The notes below the pieces were generated by a model, which ran no database searches, was not told the DNA's origin, and was given only the letters and a program-made list of their open reading frames with translations. This document shows positions 38,320 to 47,145 of a stretch of DNA of 64,000 nt, piece after piece. Position numbers and translations under genes: made by a program. The DNA is from Prevotella vespertina. Lineage in GTDB: Bacteria > Bacteroidota > Bacteroidia > Bacteroidales > Bacteroidaceae. The stretch covers positions 62,001 to 126,000 of the forward strand of contig NZ_VVIQ01000001.1 of assembly GCF_009728485.1 (NCBI RefSeq). The letters run 5' to 3'. Numbering within the stretch: the first letter of the stretch is position 1; the number at the start of each line of letters is the position of its first letter.

Positions 38320-40242
38320 CTATTCGCTTTCCCAGAATGGACCTTGCACCAAGTTCGGGTTCTTCTCATATTCATCAATATATACAGGCATCCAATAATA
38401 TTGACGCTTCCAAATACGATGTTGGAAGACTGTACGCTTATAGAAGCTAGCTTCATCACCTCCCAAAGAGTTCATACCGTAACCATCACCTATCATCTCT
38501 GGCAAGTTTTCTGCATCTTTCCAACGACGGATATCATACCAACGATTGTCTTCAAAGCACAACTCTACTCGACGTTCTGCACGAATAACCTTACGAAGTG
38601 CAGCTTGGGAGTTGTCTATATGAATACACTTATCATCCTGAAGGCTTACATTATCAAATGTATACTGACGTACACCAGCACGTTCACGAATACGATTTAG
38701 ATATACCAATGCCGAAGACCGAGCTGCAGGATCATCAAAGGCTTCGTTTTCTGCTTCTGCATAATCCAAATATGTGAAGGCTAGACGATAGATGAAACCT
38801 TGTCTATCAGTAATCTTTCCCGTCTTAACATTATCTGTCAAGTTAATTGCCTTACGAAGAAGATAACCATTCTGAGGTGCATCGTGCGGTGAACTTGATC
38901 GTACATTATCTGTATGGTTATATAGCATATCAGCCTTGCGACCAACATATGTAAGCCATGCACCATTATAAGTTACTGCGTTATAAAAACGTGGTTCACG
39001 ATTACAATACATATTATAGGTGTGTGGAGCTGTTACTTCTCCCATATGACCTGTACCATATTCCCACTTTGTATTTCGTGTATCAGTTACTGTAGAGAAA
39101 CCTTCTTCACGATAGTTAGAGTTGGGATCACTTATAGGAAGGCCATTCTTTGCAAAGAAAGCATCCACAAGACCTTGATAAACACCAAGTCCATTACCAC
39201 CACCGACTTCACGTACAGAACACCAATTGAGCAATCCTGTAATGTCTTTATATGCGTTGTGCTTGGTTACAGGGAATGTTATCTCATGATTTCCTTCGCT
39301 CCAACGTTTGATGTGAACATTATACGTTGACATAAATGGGTCTATCGAACCATCATCATTATACTCTTTATATAATTCATATCCTGCTTTCTCAGCCTCA
39401 TCAATACATAGCTTACAAGCTTCTGCAGCCTTTTTCCACTTATTGGGGTCATAAGTTTGGTTGAAAATTAGCTTTCCATTCTTGTTCTTATAATTGTTAT
39501 ACCAAGAGTTACCATTTACTAATGGACTTGCAGCAAAGAGCAACATACGTGCACGAACAGTAAGTGCCATGACCTTTGTTATCCGCCCATACTTTGAAGG
39601 GTCAGCATAAGTAGCAGGTAAAGCATTAGCAGCTTCTAGCATTTGTTTATCACAATAGTCAACGATATCATCGAACTTTGATTGTCCAACCATCAATTCC
39701 GAAAGTGTAAAATCAGATGGAGTAATATAGTCTGGCTTGAATGGTATACCACCATAAGCCTCTGCAGCTTGCCACCAACCATAAGCTGTTAAGAACTTCA
39801 ACTCGTTCTTGATATTGTCAACTTCACGCTGAGGAAGGTCTTGATCAGGCAATGCATGCAACATATTCTCCATGATGTAACCATGGCGAATATACTTAGG
39901 CATATCCCCCCATAGGTTTCCTCGCCACGAAGAATTTATCGTCCATTGTCCAAACAGCTTCGGAATTGTTTGATCCCAACTCCATTGTTCCCAACGCCGT
40001 GATGGTGTTAAATCATCAGCAAACACCTCATATCCATCTTCTGTTAAGGCAAATTTATCTGGAGTATGGATGATATTATAAACATAAGACAGCATTCTAT
40101 AAACCTTATCACGATTTGTGAATACAGTCTTCATGTCTAGTTCTGTATCAGGTTCTTTGTCAAGATAATCAGAACAAGACGTTGTTGCACTTAAAGTCAA
40201 CAAACCAATTGCAAAGTATTTAGCTATTTTTCTAGATTTCAT
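38320..40242 (-). CDS. SusD/RagB family nutrient-binding lipoprotein
   Basis: This is the surface lid of a SusCD-type transporter. The 640-residue lipoprotein has lipobox ATTSC followed by Ser-Asp and the SusD fold. Markers are SDYLDKEPDTELDMKTVFTNRDKVYRMLSYVY at the N-terminus (shown here only as a landmark of the family), TPR-like helices (AYGWWQAAEAYGGIPF, RARMLLFAASPLVNG) and the C-terminal block VIRAERRVELCFEDNRWYD. The frame also opens at an ATG (40254) overlapping the SusC stop by one base; the ATG at 40242 gives the cleaner signal. It is longer than typical starch SusD proteins. Confidence 0.9.
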   Translation of the reverse strand: MKSRKIAKYFAIGLLTLSATTSCSDYLDKEPDTELDMKTVFTNRDKVYRMLSYVYNIIHTPDKFALTEDGYEVFADDLTPSRRWEQWSWDQTIPKLFGQWTINSSWRGNLWGDMPKYIRHGYIMENMLHALPDQDLPQREVDNIKNELKFLTAYGWWQAAEAYGGIPFKPDYITPSDFTLSELMVGQSKFDDIVDYCDKQMLEAANALPATYADPSKYGRITKVMALTVRARMLLFAASPLVNGNSWYNNYKNKNGKLIFNQTYDPNKWKKAAEACKLCIDEAEKAGYELYKEYNDDGSIDPFMSTYNVHIKRWSEGNHEITFPVTKHNAYKDITGLLNWCSVREVGGGNGLGVYQGLVDAFFAKNGLPISDPNSNYREEGFSTVTDTRNTKWEYGTGHMGEVTAPHTYNMYCNREPRFYNAVTYNGAWLTYVGRKADMLYNHTDNVRSSSPHDAPQNGYLLRKAINLTDNVKTGKITDRQGFIYRLAFTYLDYAEAENEAFDDPAARSSALVYLNRIRERAGVRQYTFDNVSLQDDKCIHIDNSQAALRKVIRAERRVELCFEDNRWYDIRRWKDAENLPEMIGDGYGMNSLGGDEASFYKRTVFQHRIWKRQYYWMPVYIDEYEKNPNLVQGPFWESE

Positions 40243-40253
40243 AATTAACATCA

Positions 40254-43200
40254 TTAGAAATTAATGTCTACACCAAACTGAATAGAACGATTCATTGGAT
40301 ATCTTAAACCATCACTCGTTCCCAATTCTGGATCCCATAACTTAAACTTAGAGAAGGCAAAGAGGTTATTGCCACTGACATACACACGCATACTCTTTAC
40401 ATATAGACTCTTAAGCCAGTTAGTATTAAGTGTATAACCAAGTTCTATTGTCTTACAGCGAAGGAAGCTCATATCTTTCTTCCACCAAGTTGAGGCACGA
40501 TAGTTATTAACATTAGGTCCATAGGTAAAACGTGGCCAGAACGCATATGGATCTTGATTATCAGTAGTCCAACGATCGCTGATATTCTCACTATAAGCAT
40601 TTCCTTGTACAGTTGTACCACTACCTGGTATAAAATATGGTGTACCACCTATAATACGATGAGAATCTCCAACACCTTGGAAAAAGAAGTTAAAATCGAA
40701 GTTCTTATAGGCTATCACACCACCAAATCCATAAACAATCCGTGGATCAATAGTCCCCCCAATGAATCCAGCATCCTCTTCTGTAATAGCGTTATCACCA
40801 TTCTTATCAACATACTTCACATCACCTGGTTTGAGATTTGTACCACCTACACCACTTTGTGATGGGATACCTGCTTTCAATGAACCATCGGCATTGAAGT
40901 CATCATTCGTAAATAGTCTCTCAGCTGTGAGTCCTTGGAGTTCATAAAGAGAGCGACCTGTCTGTGCGCGATAGGTATCTTTCTTCTTTTCAGGTTCATC
41001 ATACTCATCAACACGATTCTTTGCGTATGTAAAGTTAGCATAAGCAGAGGTGAACCAATCCTTATTCCATTGCTTATGGAAGTTAAGACTCATCTCTACA
41101 CCTCCATTAGTTACCTTACCAAAGTTTGCCCATGGGTTATTGATAAATCCGCTTTGTGAAGGAATAATACTACGTTTCATGAAGATATTAGAACGCTTCT
41201 CACGGAAGAGGTCAAGGTTAAAATCAATCATATTCCATAGACCTAGTTCAAAGCCAAAATTATACTTCTTTACCGTTTCCCATGTCAGATTGCTCACGCC
41301 AATATCACCCTCACTGATACCTTTGACATCCCCTTCATAATTAACCTGCCCCGTTGTTCCCCAAGTATAACCTTGAGCAGACTGATTCAAAGTCGTTAAA
41401 TAAGCAAAACGACGTCCCTCAATCTTATCATCACCAGCCTTACCAACGCTGGCACGGAACTTTATCTTATTAAAAATATTATGGTACTTCTGCATCCAAG
41501 GTTCCTCACTCATTAACCAGCCAACAGCAAGCGAAGGGAAGAAACCAAATCGCTTACCTTTGGCAAAGTTCTCTGAACCATTATAACCAAAGTTGAACTC
41601 TGCAACGTAACGATTATCATAAGTATAAGAGAGACGCCCTGCTACACCTTGTTTACGATAATCTTGAATATCACCATCATCATAAGCTTGTTGATTATAA
41701 AGGAAGAGTGCATCTACATCATGCTTTCCGAAACGACGGTTATACAACATATCTGCTTCAAAGTAAACACGTGTATTACCATACTCACTTCCCTTACTAC
41801 TACCCATGGACTCATCTCCTACACTTCCTTGAAGGTGTAACAAATTACCCTCTGCATCGCGTCCTGTTGCAGGAAGAACTGTTCCTGGATTGGCAGTACG
41901 ACTACGTGTACTCTTGTTCCAGCGGTCAAAACTAAAGAGAGCTTTCACCTTTAAACCAGGAGTAACCATCTTCAAATCTTGTTCTACAGAGAAGAGTGTT
42001 TGAATCTTAGAGCTTGTATAGAAGTCATACCCATGCTGTGTTACCGTTTCCCACGGGTTAGCTCGATTCGATACTTTTGGTATTGTTCCATCACTATAAC
42101 GAATTGGAGATACGAAGGGTAACGTTTCAAATGCCTGCTTGAAAGCGTCATCAGTATTACAGCTCTGCTGTCTAAAGCGATTCAAGAATCCACCAATATT
42201 CACACGTAACAAGGTTGTCTTAGTCACATCCATGTCAATATTAGAACGAAGATTGAACATCTGATTATTGGTTGAATTATCAAATGGCAATGATTTATCT
42301 TGTGCTAACATACCCGTTTCACGGAAGTAAGAAGCCACGATGGAATAACGGAGAAAGTCGGAACCACCGCTTACATCTAGGTTAGCACGTGTTGAATAAG
42401 CATATTTCTTCGTAATAGCATCTATCCAATTCACATTCGGATAAAGGTCCGGATCATATCCACTACGTGTTCTGTCTATCTGTTGCTGTGTAAAAGGAAG
42501 AGGTGCATTAGCTTCACCTGCGAGTTCATTGAGTAACCCCATATAGGCTGGTGCATCTAAGAACTTAGGTAATTGAGTTGGCGTATTAACCGATTGCTCA
42601 ACATGGAACTTGACCGACGGAGCACCAATCTTTCCATGTTTTGTCGTAATAACGATAACACCATTAGCACCACGAACACCATACATGGCACTTGCAGAAG
42701 CATCTTTTAATACCGAGAAAGATTCTATCTCGGCTACATCAACATTATTAAGATCACGCTCAACACCATCTATTAACACCAATGGTGCACGTGTTCCAGA
42801 GAAGGTACTAATACCTCGAATCCAGAAGTTAGAATCGTCATATCCAGGTTCACCAGAGCGTTGAACTCCTATGACACCAGATAGTTTACCAGCAAGATTA
42901 TTAGATAAAGAACGAGTGTTACCAAACTTCAAATCATTAGGTTGGATAGTCTGAATGGCACCAACAATAGATGCTTTTTTCTGACTACTAAAGCCCGTTA
43001 TCACAACTTCATCAATATCCTTCGTCTCTTCTTCAAGTACAACATTCAATGATTTTGCACCTGATACTGATATTGTCTGCTTCTTGTATCCGACGTAAGA
43101 AAACTCTAATTTATTCTCACCTTCAGGTACATTGAGGGAGAAAATACCATCAATATCACTAATTGCACGTATTGGACCATTTGTTCCAACTACCGTTACT

Positions 43201-43409
43201 GTAACTCCAATCAAAGGTTCTTTCGCTAAGTCAGTAATCTGACCTGTTACCTTATAAGTCTTTGTTTGCTGACTTACCATTAAATCAGTAGGGGTTGCCA
43301 TGACAGTATTTAAGGCACCACCAGAGAACAAACACGCAACAAGGCATGCTGTACTTAAGGTACGCCTATTAAGCATACTACGGCAAAAAAACATTTGCTT
43401 TTGTCTCAT
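40254..43409 (-). CDS. SusC/RagA family TonB-linked outer-membrane transporter
   Basis: The 1051-residue protein is a TonB-dependent outer-membrane channel for oligosaccharides or peptides. It has an N-terminal signal region, a carboxypeptidase-regulatory-like domain (about 53-130; GQITDLAKEPLIGVTVTVVG), and a TonB-box-like DIDEVVITG. A plug domain follows with the SusC signature LVLIDGVERDLNNVDVAEIE, SFSVLKDASASAMYGVRGAN and GVIVITTKHG, then a large beta barrel. It pairs with the adjoining SusD. No enzyme, regulator or transporter is linked, so its substrate cannot be inferred. A -7 match (TAATTTTG, 43502-43495) without a -33 element lies upstream. Confidence 0.93.
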   Translation of the reverse strand: MRQKQMFFCRSMLNRRTLSTACLVACLFSGGALNTVMATPTDLMVSQQTKTYKVTGQITDLAKEPLIGVTVTVVGTNGPIRAISDIDGIFSLNVPEGENKLEFSYVGYKKQTISVSGAKSLNVVLEEETKDIDEVVITGFSSQKKASIVGAIQTIQPNDLKFGNTRSLSNNLAGKLSGVIGVQRSGEPGYDDSNFWIRGISTFSGTRAPLVLIDGVERDLNNVDVAEIESFSVLKDASASAMYGVRGANGVIVITTKHGKIGAPSVKFHVEQSVNTPTQLPKFLDAPAYMGLLNELAGEANAPLPFTQQQIDRTRSGYDPDLYPNVNWIDAITKKYAYSTRANLDVSGGSDFLRYSIVASYFRETGMLAQDKSLPFDNSTNNQMFNLRSNIDMDVTKTTLLRVNIGGFLNRFRQQSCNTDDAFKQAFETLPFVSPIRYSDGTIPKVSNRANPWETVTQHGYDFYTSSKIQTLFSVEQDLKMVTPGLKVKALFSFDRWNKSTRSRTANPGTVLPATGRDAEGNLLHLQGSVGDESMGSSKGSEYGNTRVYFEADMLYNRRFGKHDVDALFLYNQQAYDDGDIQDYRKQGVAGRLSYTYDNRYVAEFNFGYNGSENFAKGKRFGFFPSLAVGWLMSEEPWMQKYHNIFNKIKFRASVGKAGDDKIEGRRFAYLTTLNQSAQGYTWGTTGQVNYEGDVKGISEGDIGVSNLTWETVKKYNFGFELGLWNMIDFNLDLFREKRSNIFMKRSIIPSQSGFINNPWANFGKVTNGGVEMSLNFHKQWNKDWFTSAYANFTYAKNRVDEYDEPEKKKDTYRAQTGRSLYELQGLTAERLFTNDDFNADGSLKAGIPSQSGVGGTNLKPGDVKYVDKNGDNAITEEDAGFIGGTIDPRIVYGFGGVIAYKNFDFNFFFQGVGDSHRIIGGTPYFIPGSGTTVQGNAYSENISDRWTTDNQDPYAFWPRFTYGPNVNNYRASTWWKKDMSFLRCKTIELGYTLNTNWLKSLYVKSMRVYVSGNNLFAFSKFKLWDPELGTSDGLRYPMNRSIQFGVDINF

Positions 43410-43723
43410 TATATTTAATAGGTAAAGTTAATAAATACACTCTTTACATGATAAATTGAGTACATCTCATCAAGGTGTAGTTTAGATTCTGTTGCAAAAT
43501 TAAACATTTTACTGCAGTTACCTAAGTTCTATTAGTATATGTATAAAGAATTTCTAACAATGGAGTTCGCATCTCCCTGACTATCAGCAGAGTCTATTTT
43601 CCTTTATAAGAAAAAAGTATAAAACAATAAAAGAAGGTATCTTGACTAAATATATCGATTCCATCGAAGGAGCGTTTCTATCGTGGTTTATAGAAAGAAG
43701 AAATCACTACTAAGAAATAGAAT

Positions 43724-43782
43724 ATAATAAGAGAGGATACACAAGACTCTTATGAAAGAGCCGATGTATCCTCTCTTATTAT
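43724..43782. terminator. 18-bp perfect stem between susC-like gene and superoxide reductase
   Basis: ATAATAAGAGAGGATACA (43724-43741) is perfectly complementary to 43765-43782, with an inner ACTCTT/AAAGAG-type pairing. It follows the superoxide reductase stop by 22 nt on the minus strand and is probably its terminator. The remaining gap 43503-43723 shows no gene. Confidence 0.65.
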
Positions 43783-43804
43783 AAATAGACGCTTTATCTC
43801 TTAC

Positions 43805-44173
43805 TTACTTTGATCTCCAAAGACCATGAAGGTTGCAATATTCACGTGCATAAACCTCCTTGGCATCAGTCTTGAAAACAGCAACAGGCTTTTCACTTGG
43901 GTCTAAGTACTTACGTAAAACCTCGTTGTTTTCAGTAATCAATTCAATCCACTGGATAGAATGTTCAGCTGTCATTGGGTGCTCAACCTCACCAACTGTA
44001 ACGCGATAACCGCCTTCTATCTTCTCAACAACTGGTACATGCTTCTCTGTAGCAGCATCTGTTGTGTTCTCTTTCAATAGTTGCAAGTCACCTAATTCAC
44101 ACTCGCCTCCAACTAATACTTCTACTAAACTGCCTGTCTTTGGGCACTTATATACATTATTTCTTGTCGCCAT
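43805..44173 (-). CDS. Superoxide reductase (desulfoferrodoxin family), N-terminal Fe site lost
   Basis: It reduces superoxide to hydrogen peroxide without forming oxygen, a defence of anaerobes. The 122-residue protein keeps all ligands of the catalytic Fe(His)4Cys centre: His45 (EKHVPV), His65 (EHPM), His71 (EHSIQWIE), Cys113 and His116 (YCNLHGLW), plus the Glu43/Lys44 pair. The N-terminal desulforedoxin-like segment is present ([20 protein letters not shown]). Of the four cysteines that bind the second iron in classical desulfoferrodoxin, only Cys10 and perhaps Cys25 remain, so centre I should be absent. It appears to be a single gene with its own hairpin terminator. Confidence 0.9.
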   Translation of the reverse strand: MATRNNVYKCPKTGSLVEVLVGGECELGDLQLLKENTTDAATEKHVPVVEKIEGGYRVTVGEVEHPMTAEHSIQWIELITENNEVLRKYLDPSEKPVAVFKTDAKEVYAREYCNLHGLWRSK

Positions 44174-44440
44174 AATAAATTATTAATTAATGTTCGAATG
44201 CAAATTTAAGAGTATTTGTTGGAAGAGAGAAAACTATTCTTTGTAAATATTACAAGGCTTACATTATTTAACAATTAGCGCTATTAAATGAGGAAGAGAG
44301 TAGAGTTTAAGGGAATAAGACTCGAGACCTAACATGAAAAGAAAGGAAGGTGAACACCGCTGTGCCCACCTTCTTCCATCGTTATTCAAAACTTATTATC
44401 TGAGAAAGCATATCGTTTTGAATCATTCAAACATAAAACC

Positions 44441-44572
44441 TTAAACCTGAAATTATTAATTCTACATCATTTAAAAGTATGAGATTAAACCCGAACTTAT
44501 TAGTTCTACATCATTTAAAAGTATGAGTTTTATACTGAAACAACCTTCTTGACAGCTACTGAAAGTATGAGA
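44441..44572. repeat. Array E: three 44-bp (2 x 22) tandem units
   Basis: Units start at 44441, 44485 and 44529, exactly 44 bp apart. The first two are nearly identical (TTAAACCYGAAMTTATTARTTC and then TACATCATTTAAAAGTATGAG). The third keeps mainly the end AAAGTATGAGA. It lies just after the amylase gene in the gap before the superoxide reductase gene; the rest of 44209-44440 is empty. Confidence 0.75.
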
Positions 44573-44587
44573 TTCAACAGCTCTTAT

Positions 44588-46612
44588 CTATTTTATAACA
44601 ACCTTCTCACCCCTATGAATATAGATTCCGGGCTGTGTGGGAACACTAGAAAGGCATTGCCCAGACAGGGTGTAATAATGGTTATCGGTGCTGGCTGGTG
44701 CTTCTTTACCACGTACATTATCAATCTTGGTCACGCTAAAAGTCTCATCATTCACCTTATATTTCCCATCTTCTTTCGTACTTGTAACCACAAAGTAAGA
44801 TGTTTTATTCACTCGTTCAATATCAAGGGTCTGGTTATTAGCAGCCGTTGTAGCCGTTCCTATGTTAAAAACAAAGTTGACATAATCATTCGCCTTATTA
44901 AGCGTATAGTCCTTATAAAACCATGTCTTACCATTTGCGGTTGTCTTTGAAGTAACCTTATCACCCGGCCAAGACGTTCCGACATGAGTGCCACCCCAAG
45001 AGTGAATATTCACATAATCGTTCCAACCCACCTGCTCCGTATTCACGTAAACACGGATAGTTTGAGGCACGAAAGGCTCTGGCTGCTTCACCATATACGT
45101 GCGTGTGAGCACCTGCTCCCCTACTTTACCATTCGACAACACTGCCACCTTTAATATAGTCTTCCCCTCGGGCAAAGTGATTTCAGTACCATTTGCCACC
45201 TTATGACTACCTATCGTCGGTGTTGAACCATCTAAGGTATAAACCAATTGAGCGTTATCATCAGCAGAAACTGCCACCAGTTTAACCTTCAAGTTCTCAC
45301 TTTCATAACTTCCACTCGCCTTATCCGCCCATGGCAATTCAGCCTCTCTTGCAAGATAATAAGCGTAATGATAGCCACTCAACAGCTTTGTGTATCGAGC
45401 AGAAGACACAACCAGTTGGTTCGCACCTTTACCCACAACGACAAGCAAATTGCCCTTCTTTCCAGTCACAACATTGGCATAATAATCCTTTAAAGAGCGA
45501 TACATCTGATACGCACTCTCGTTAGTAATCCCTGCCAACTTGCGTGCGTCAATCATAGCCTTTATCTCTTTAGGATAAGCAAGATAATGTTTATAGAACA
45601 CACAAGGCGTGCCTGGCATAGCTAAAAGATAGGCATTAGCAGCCAACGTATCCCTTCGGATAGGGTCTTGTTGTTCTGATACAGAACGATACTCAACGTC
45701 ATGGTTTTCAACAAAAGTCACTGAATAACGTTTGTAAGCACCATTATCTACATTCAAACCCGTAATAGTACTATTGCCTAATTTACGCCAATCCTGACTA
45801 TTGATAGCATCACGAACGGAATAACGGAAGGCGAAATCAAAGGCTGCACTACGTTTTCCTGTGGCATCAATCCATGCCTTTACCGTATTCGCATTACCAT
45901 CCCAATACTCGCCAACAGAGTACTTCACGCCTGCTGCAGTATTATAATCACCAACATGAGAAGCGGCAAATCCCTTCACCATATCATAACGGAAACCAGC
46001 ATAACCAAGGTCATTAAGCAAGTAATCTTCGTATGCCTTCACAATGTTCTGCACGTTAGTACTCTTGTGGTCAAGGTCACGCATGCCTCCCCAACCTTCT
46101 CCCTCGTCATTGTTCTTACTGAGTTGAACACCTATCCGGGACGCTTCTGCAGCTGCTGCACCTTTGTCATCATTAGCGCAAACATCTGTAGAAAGGTTCT
46201 GATATGTTACTCCTTTATACACTTCTGCAGGGAATCCAAACCATCCATTATTCGTTCCGTGATGATTAATCACTACATCGGCAATCGTCCCAATATGCTT
46301 TTCTTTGAAGGTACGAATCATACTCTTGAGTTCTGCCTCCGTACCGAACGATGAGTTCTGATTGAAGTAATAGAGCGGATCATAACCCATCGACTTCGTT
46401 GCAGCAGCCTTACCACTCTGCGGAACCCATACAAGGTCGAAGTAACCCGATAGGTCATCGGCTTTCTTTTCAAGCACTGTCCACTGCGAATCATCGAACG
46501 AATCCCAATAAAAACCTTGTAACATCACACCGCCATAACTGCTTGGCCAACCCTGTGCCATGGCACATAAGCATAGAAAAAGTGTGCATAAGCAAGTCAA
46601 AATACGTTTCAT
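44588..46612 (-). CDS. Secreted GH13 alpha-amylase with starch-binding module and sorting-type C-terminus
   Basis: It hydrolyses alpha-1,4 links of starch outside the cytoplasm. The 674-residue protein has a cleavable signal (about 1-19, ending AMAQ) with no lipobox. The GH13 barrel has DVVINHHG (112-119), the nucleophile in GFRYD (Asp210), the acid/base in VGEYWDG (Glu235) and FVENHD (Asp305). A beta domain follows (about 445-505, YTLDGSTPT), then a starch-binding module like CBM26 (about 518-590; NIHSWGGTHVGTSWPGD). The last 30 residues (YYTLSGQ... PGIYIHRGEKVVIK) look like a Bacteroidetes type IX sorting domain. It replaces the lipoprotein SusG of the classical system. A LacI-type operator lies upstream. 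Confidence 0.93.
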   Translation of the reverse strand: MKRILTCLCTLFLCLCAMAQGWPSSYGGVMLQGFYWDSFDDSQWTVLEKKADDLSGYFDLVWVPQSGKAAATKSMGYDPLYYFNQNSSFGTEAELKSMIRTFKEKHIGTIADVVINHHGTNNGWFGFPAEVYKGVTYQNLSTDVCANDDKGAAAAEASRIGVQLSKNNDEGEGWGGMRDLDHKSTNVQNIVKAYEDYLLNDLGYAGFRYDMVKGFAASHVGDYNTAAGVKYSVGEYWDGNANTVKAWIDATGKRSAAFDFAFRYSVRDAINSQDWRKLGNSTITGLNVDNGAYKRYSVTFVENHDVEYRSVSEQQDPIRRDTLAANAYLLAMPGTPCVFYKHYLAYPKEIKAMIDARKLAGITNESAYQMYRSLKDYYANVVTGKKGNLLVVVGKGANQLVVSSARYTKLLSGYHYAYYLAREAELPWADKASGSYESENLKVKLVAVSADDNAQLVYTLDGSTPTIGSHKVANGTEITLPEGKTILKVAVLSNGKVGEQVLTRTYMVKQPEPFVPQTIRVYVNTEQVGWNDYVNIHSWGGTHVGTSWPGDKVTSKTTANGKTWFYKDYTLNKANDYVNFVFNIGTATTAANNQTLDIERVNKTSYFVVTSTKEDGKYKVNDETFSVTKIDNVRGKEAPASTDNHYYTLSGQCLSSVPTQPGIYIHRGEKVVIK

Positions 46613-46649
46613 ATAGATTTTGATTTTAGTTATCTCTTGTTGATGAGTG

Positions 46650-46657
46650 CAAAGTTA
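46650..46657 (-). promoter_or_regulatory. -7 element of the amylase promoter
   Basis: TAACTTTG on the minus strand, in the same surrounding sequence as at the susC promoter (AGTGCAAAGTTA on the plus strand). At the -33 position, 20 nt further, there is no TTTG or TTTC. Confidence 0.55.
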
Positions 46658-46710
46658 GTGATTTACAACACATTGTCTTTCAATACAGATAACGGCATAC
46701 GCTTTTTTTC

Positions 46711-46726
46711 ATGCAAACGTTTGCAT
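46711..46726. promoter_or_regulatory. LacI-type operator upstream of amylase
   Basis: ATGCAAACGTTTGCAT is a perfect 16-bp palindrome with the central CG and GCAAAC half-sites of LacI/PurR/CcpA-type operators. It starts 54 bp upstream of the first base of the -7 element. The 12-bp core GCAAACGTTTGC is identical to that in front of susC at 54405. Confidence 0.8.
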
Positions 46727-46894
46727 TTCGAGCTGGGTATGGTCACGACCATAACTAACGGCTATCACGCCCCCACATCTCCCTTTCCTCCACCCTACAA
46801 CACGCCTCTCTCTGATTCAAGATAATAGGCTTTCAATCACTACTAATATTCGGTAATGAGAGTATCAAGCCGTGAGACGGTGTGTATCAGCGCC

Positions 46895-47040
46895 TGATAC
46901 TCTGTGTCTCACATACTTGAAACTCTGTGTTTCATAGGCTTGAGACTGTGCGTTCCATATACTGAAACCCTGCGTTCCATGTATTGAAACCCTGCGTTCC
47001 ATGTATTGAAACGATGAGTTTCATAGACTGAGACTGGAAT
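46895..47040. repeat. Array F: 22-23-bp tandem units with internal dyad
   Basis: Units begin with TGANAC at 46895, 46918, 46941, 46963, 46985, 47007 and 47029 (spacing 23, 23, 22, 22, 22, 22). A typical unit is TGAAACCCTGCGTTCCATGT plus two bases, and some contain the dyad TGAAAC...GTTTCA. The units adjoin without spacers. It lies between the amylase operator and the end of the starch operon. Confidence 0.8.
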
Positions 47041-47082
47041 GAAACATATCTGACACGGGGACAGATATACACAAGGAGCATG

Positions 47083-47119
47083 AAAAAAGTGCGCTGGCTA
47101 ACAACGAACCAACGCACCT
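47083..47119 (-). terminator. Intrinsic terminator of the starch-binding operon
   Basis: On the minus strand GTGCGTTGG pairs with CCAGCGCAC (one G-T type pair) and is followed by six Ts (47088-47083). It lies 27 nt after the last gene. Confidence 0.85.
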
Positions 47120-47145
47120 TAAATATATAAATAGAAATTCAGAGT

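Noticed and set aside
37151..43409. Horizontal transfer of the enzyme-less SusCDE locus next to tRNA-Asn
   Set aside because: tRNA genes are common integration sites, but no integrase, no repeat of the tRNA 3' end and no compositional shift were seen.
46895..47040. CRISPR array
   Set aside because: The 22-23-bp units are contiguous with no unique spacers, and no cas genes are nearby.
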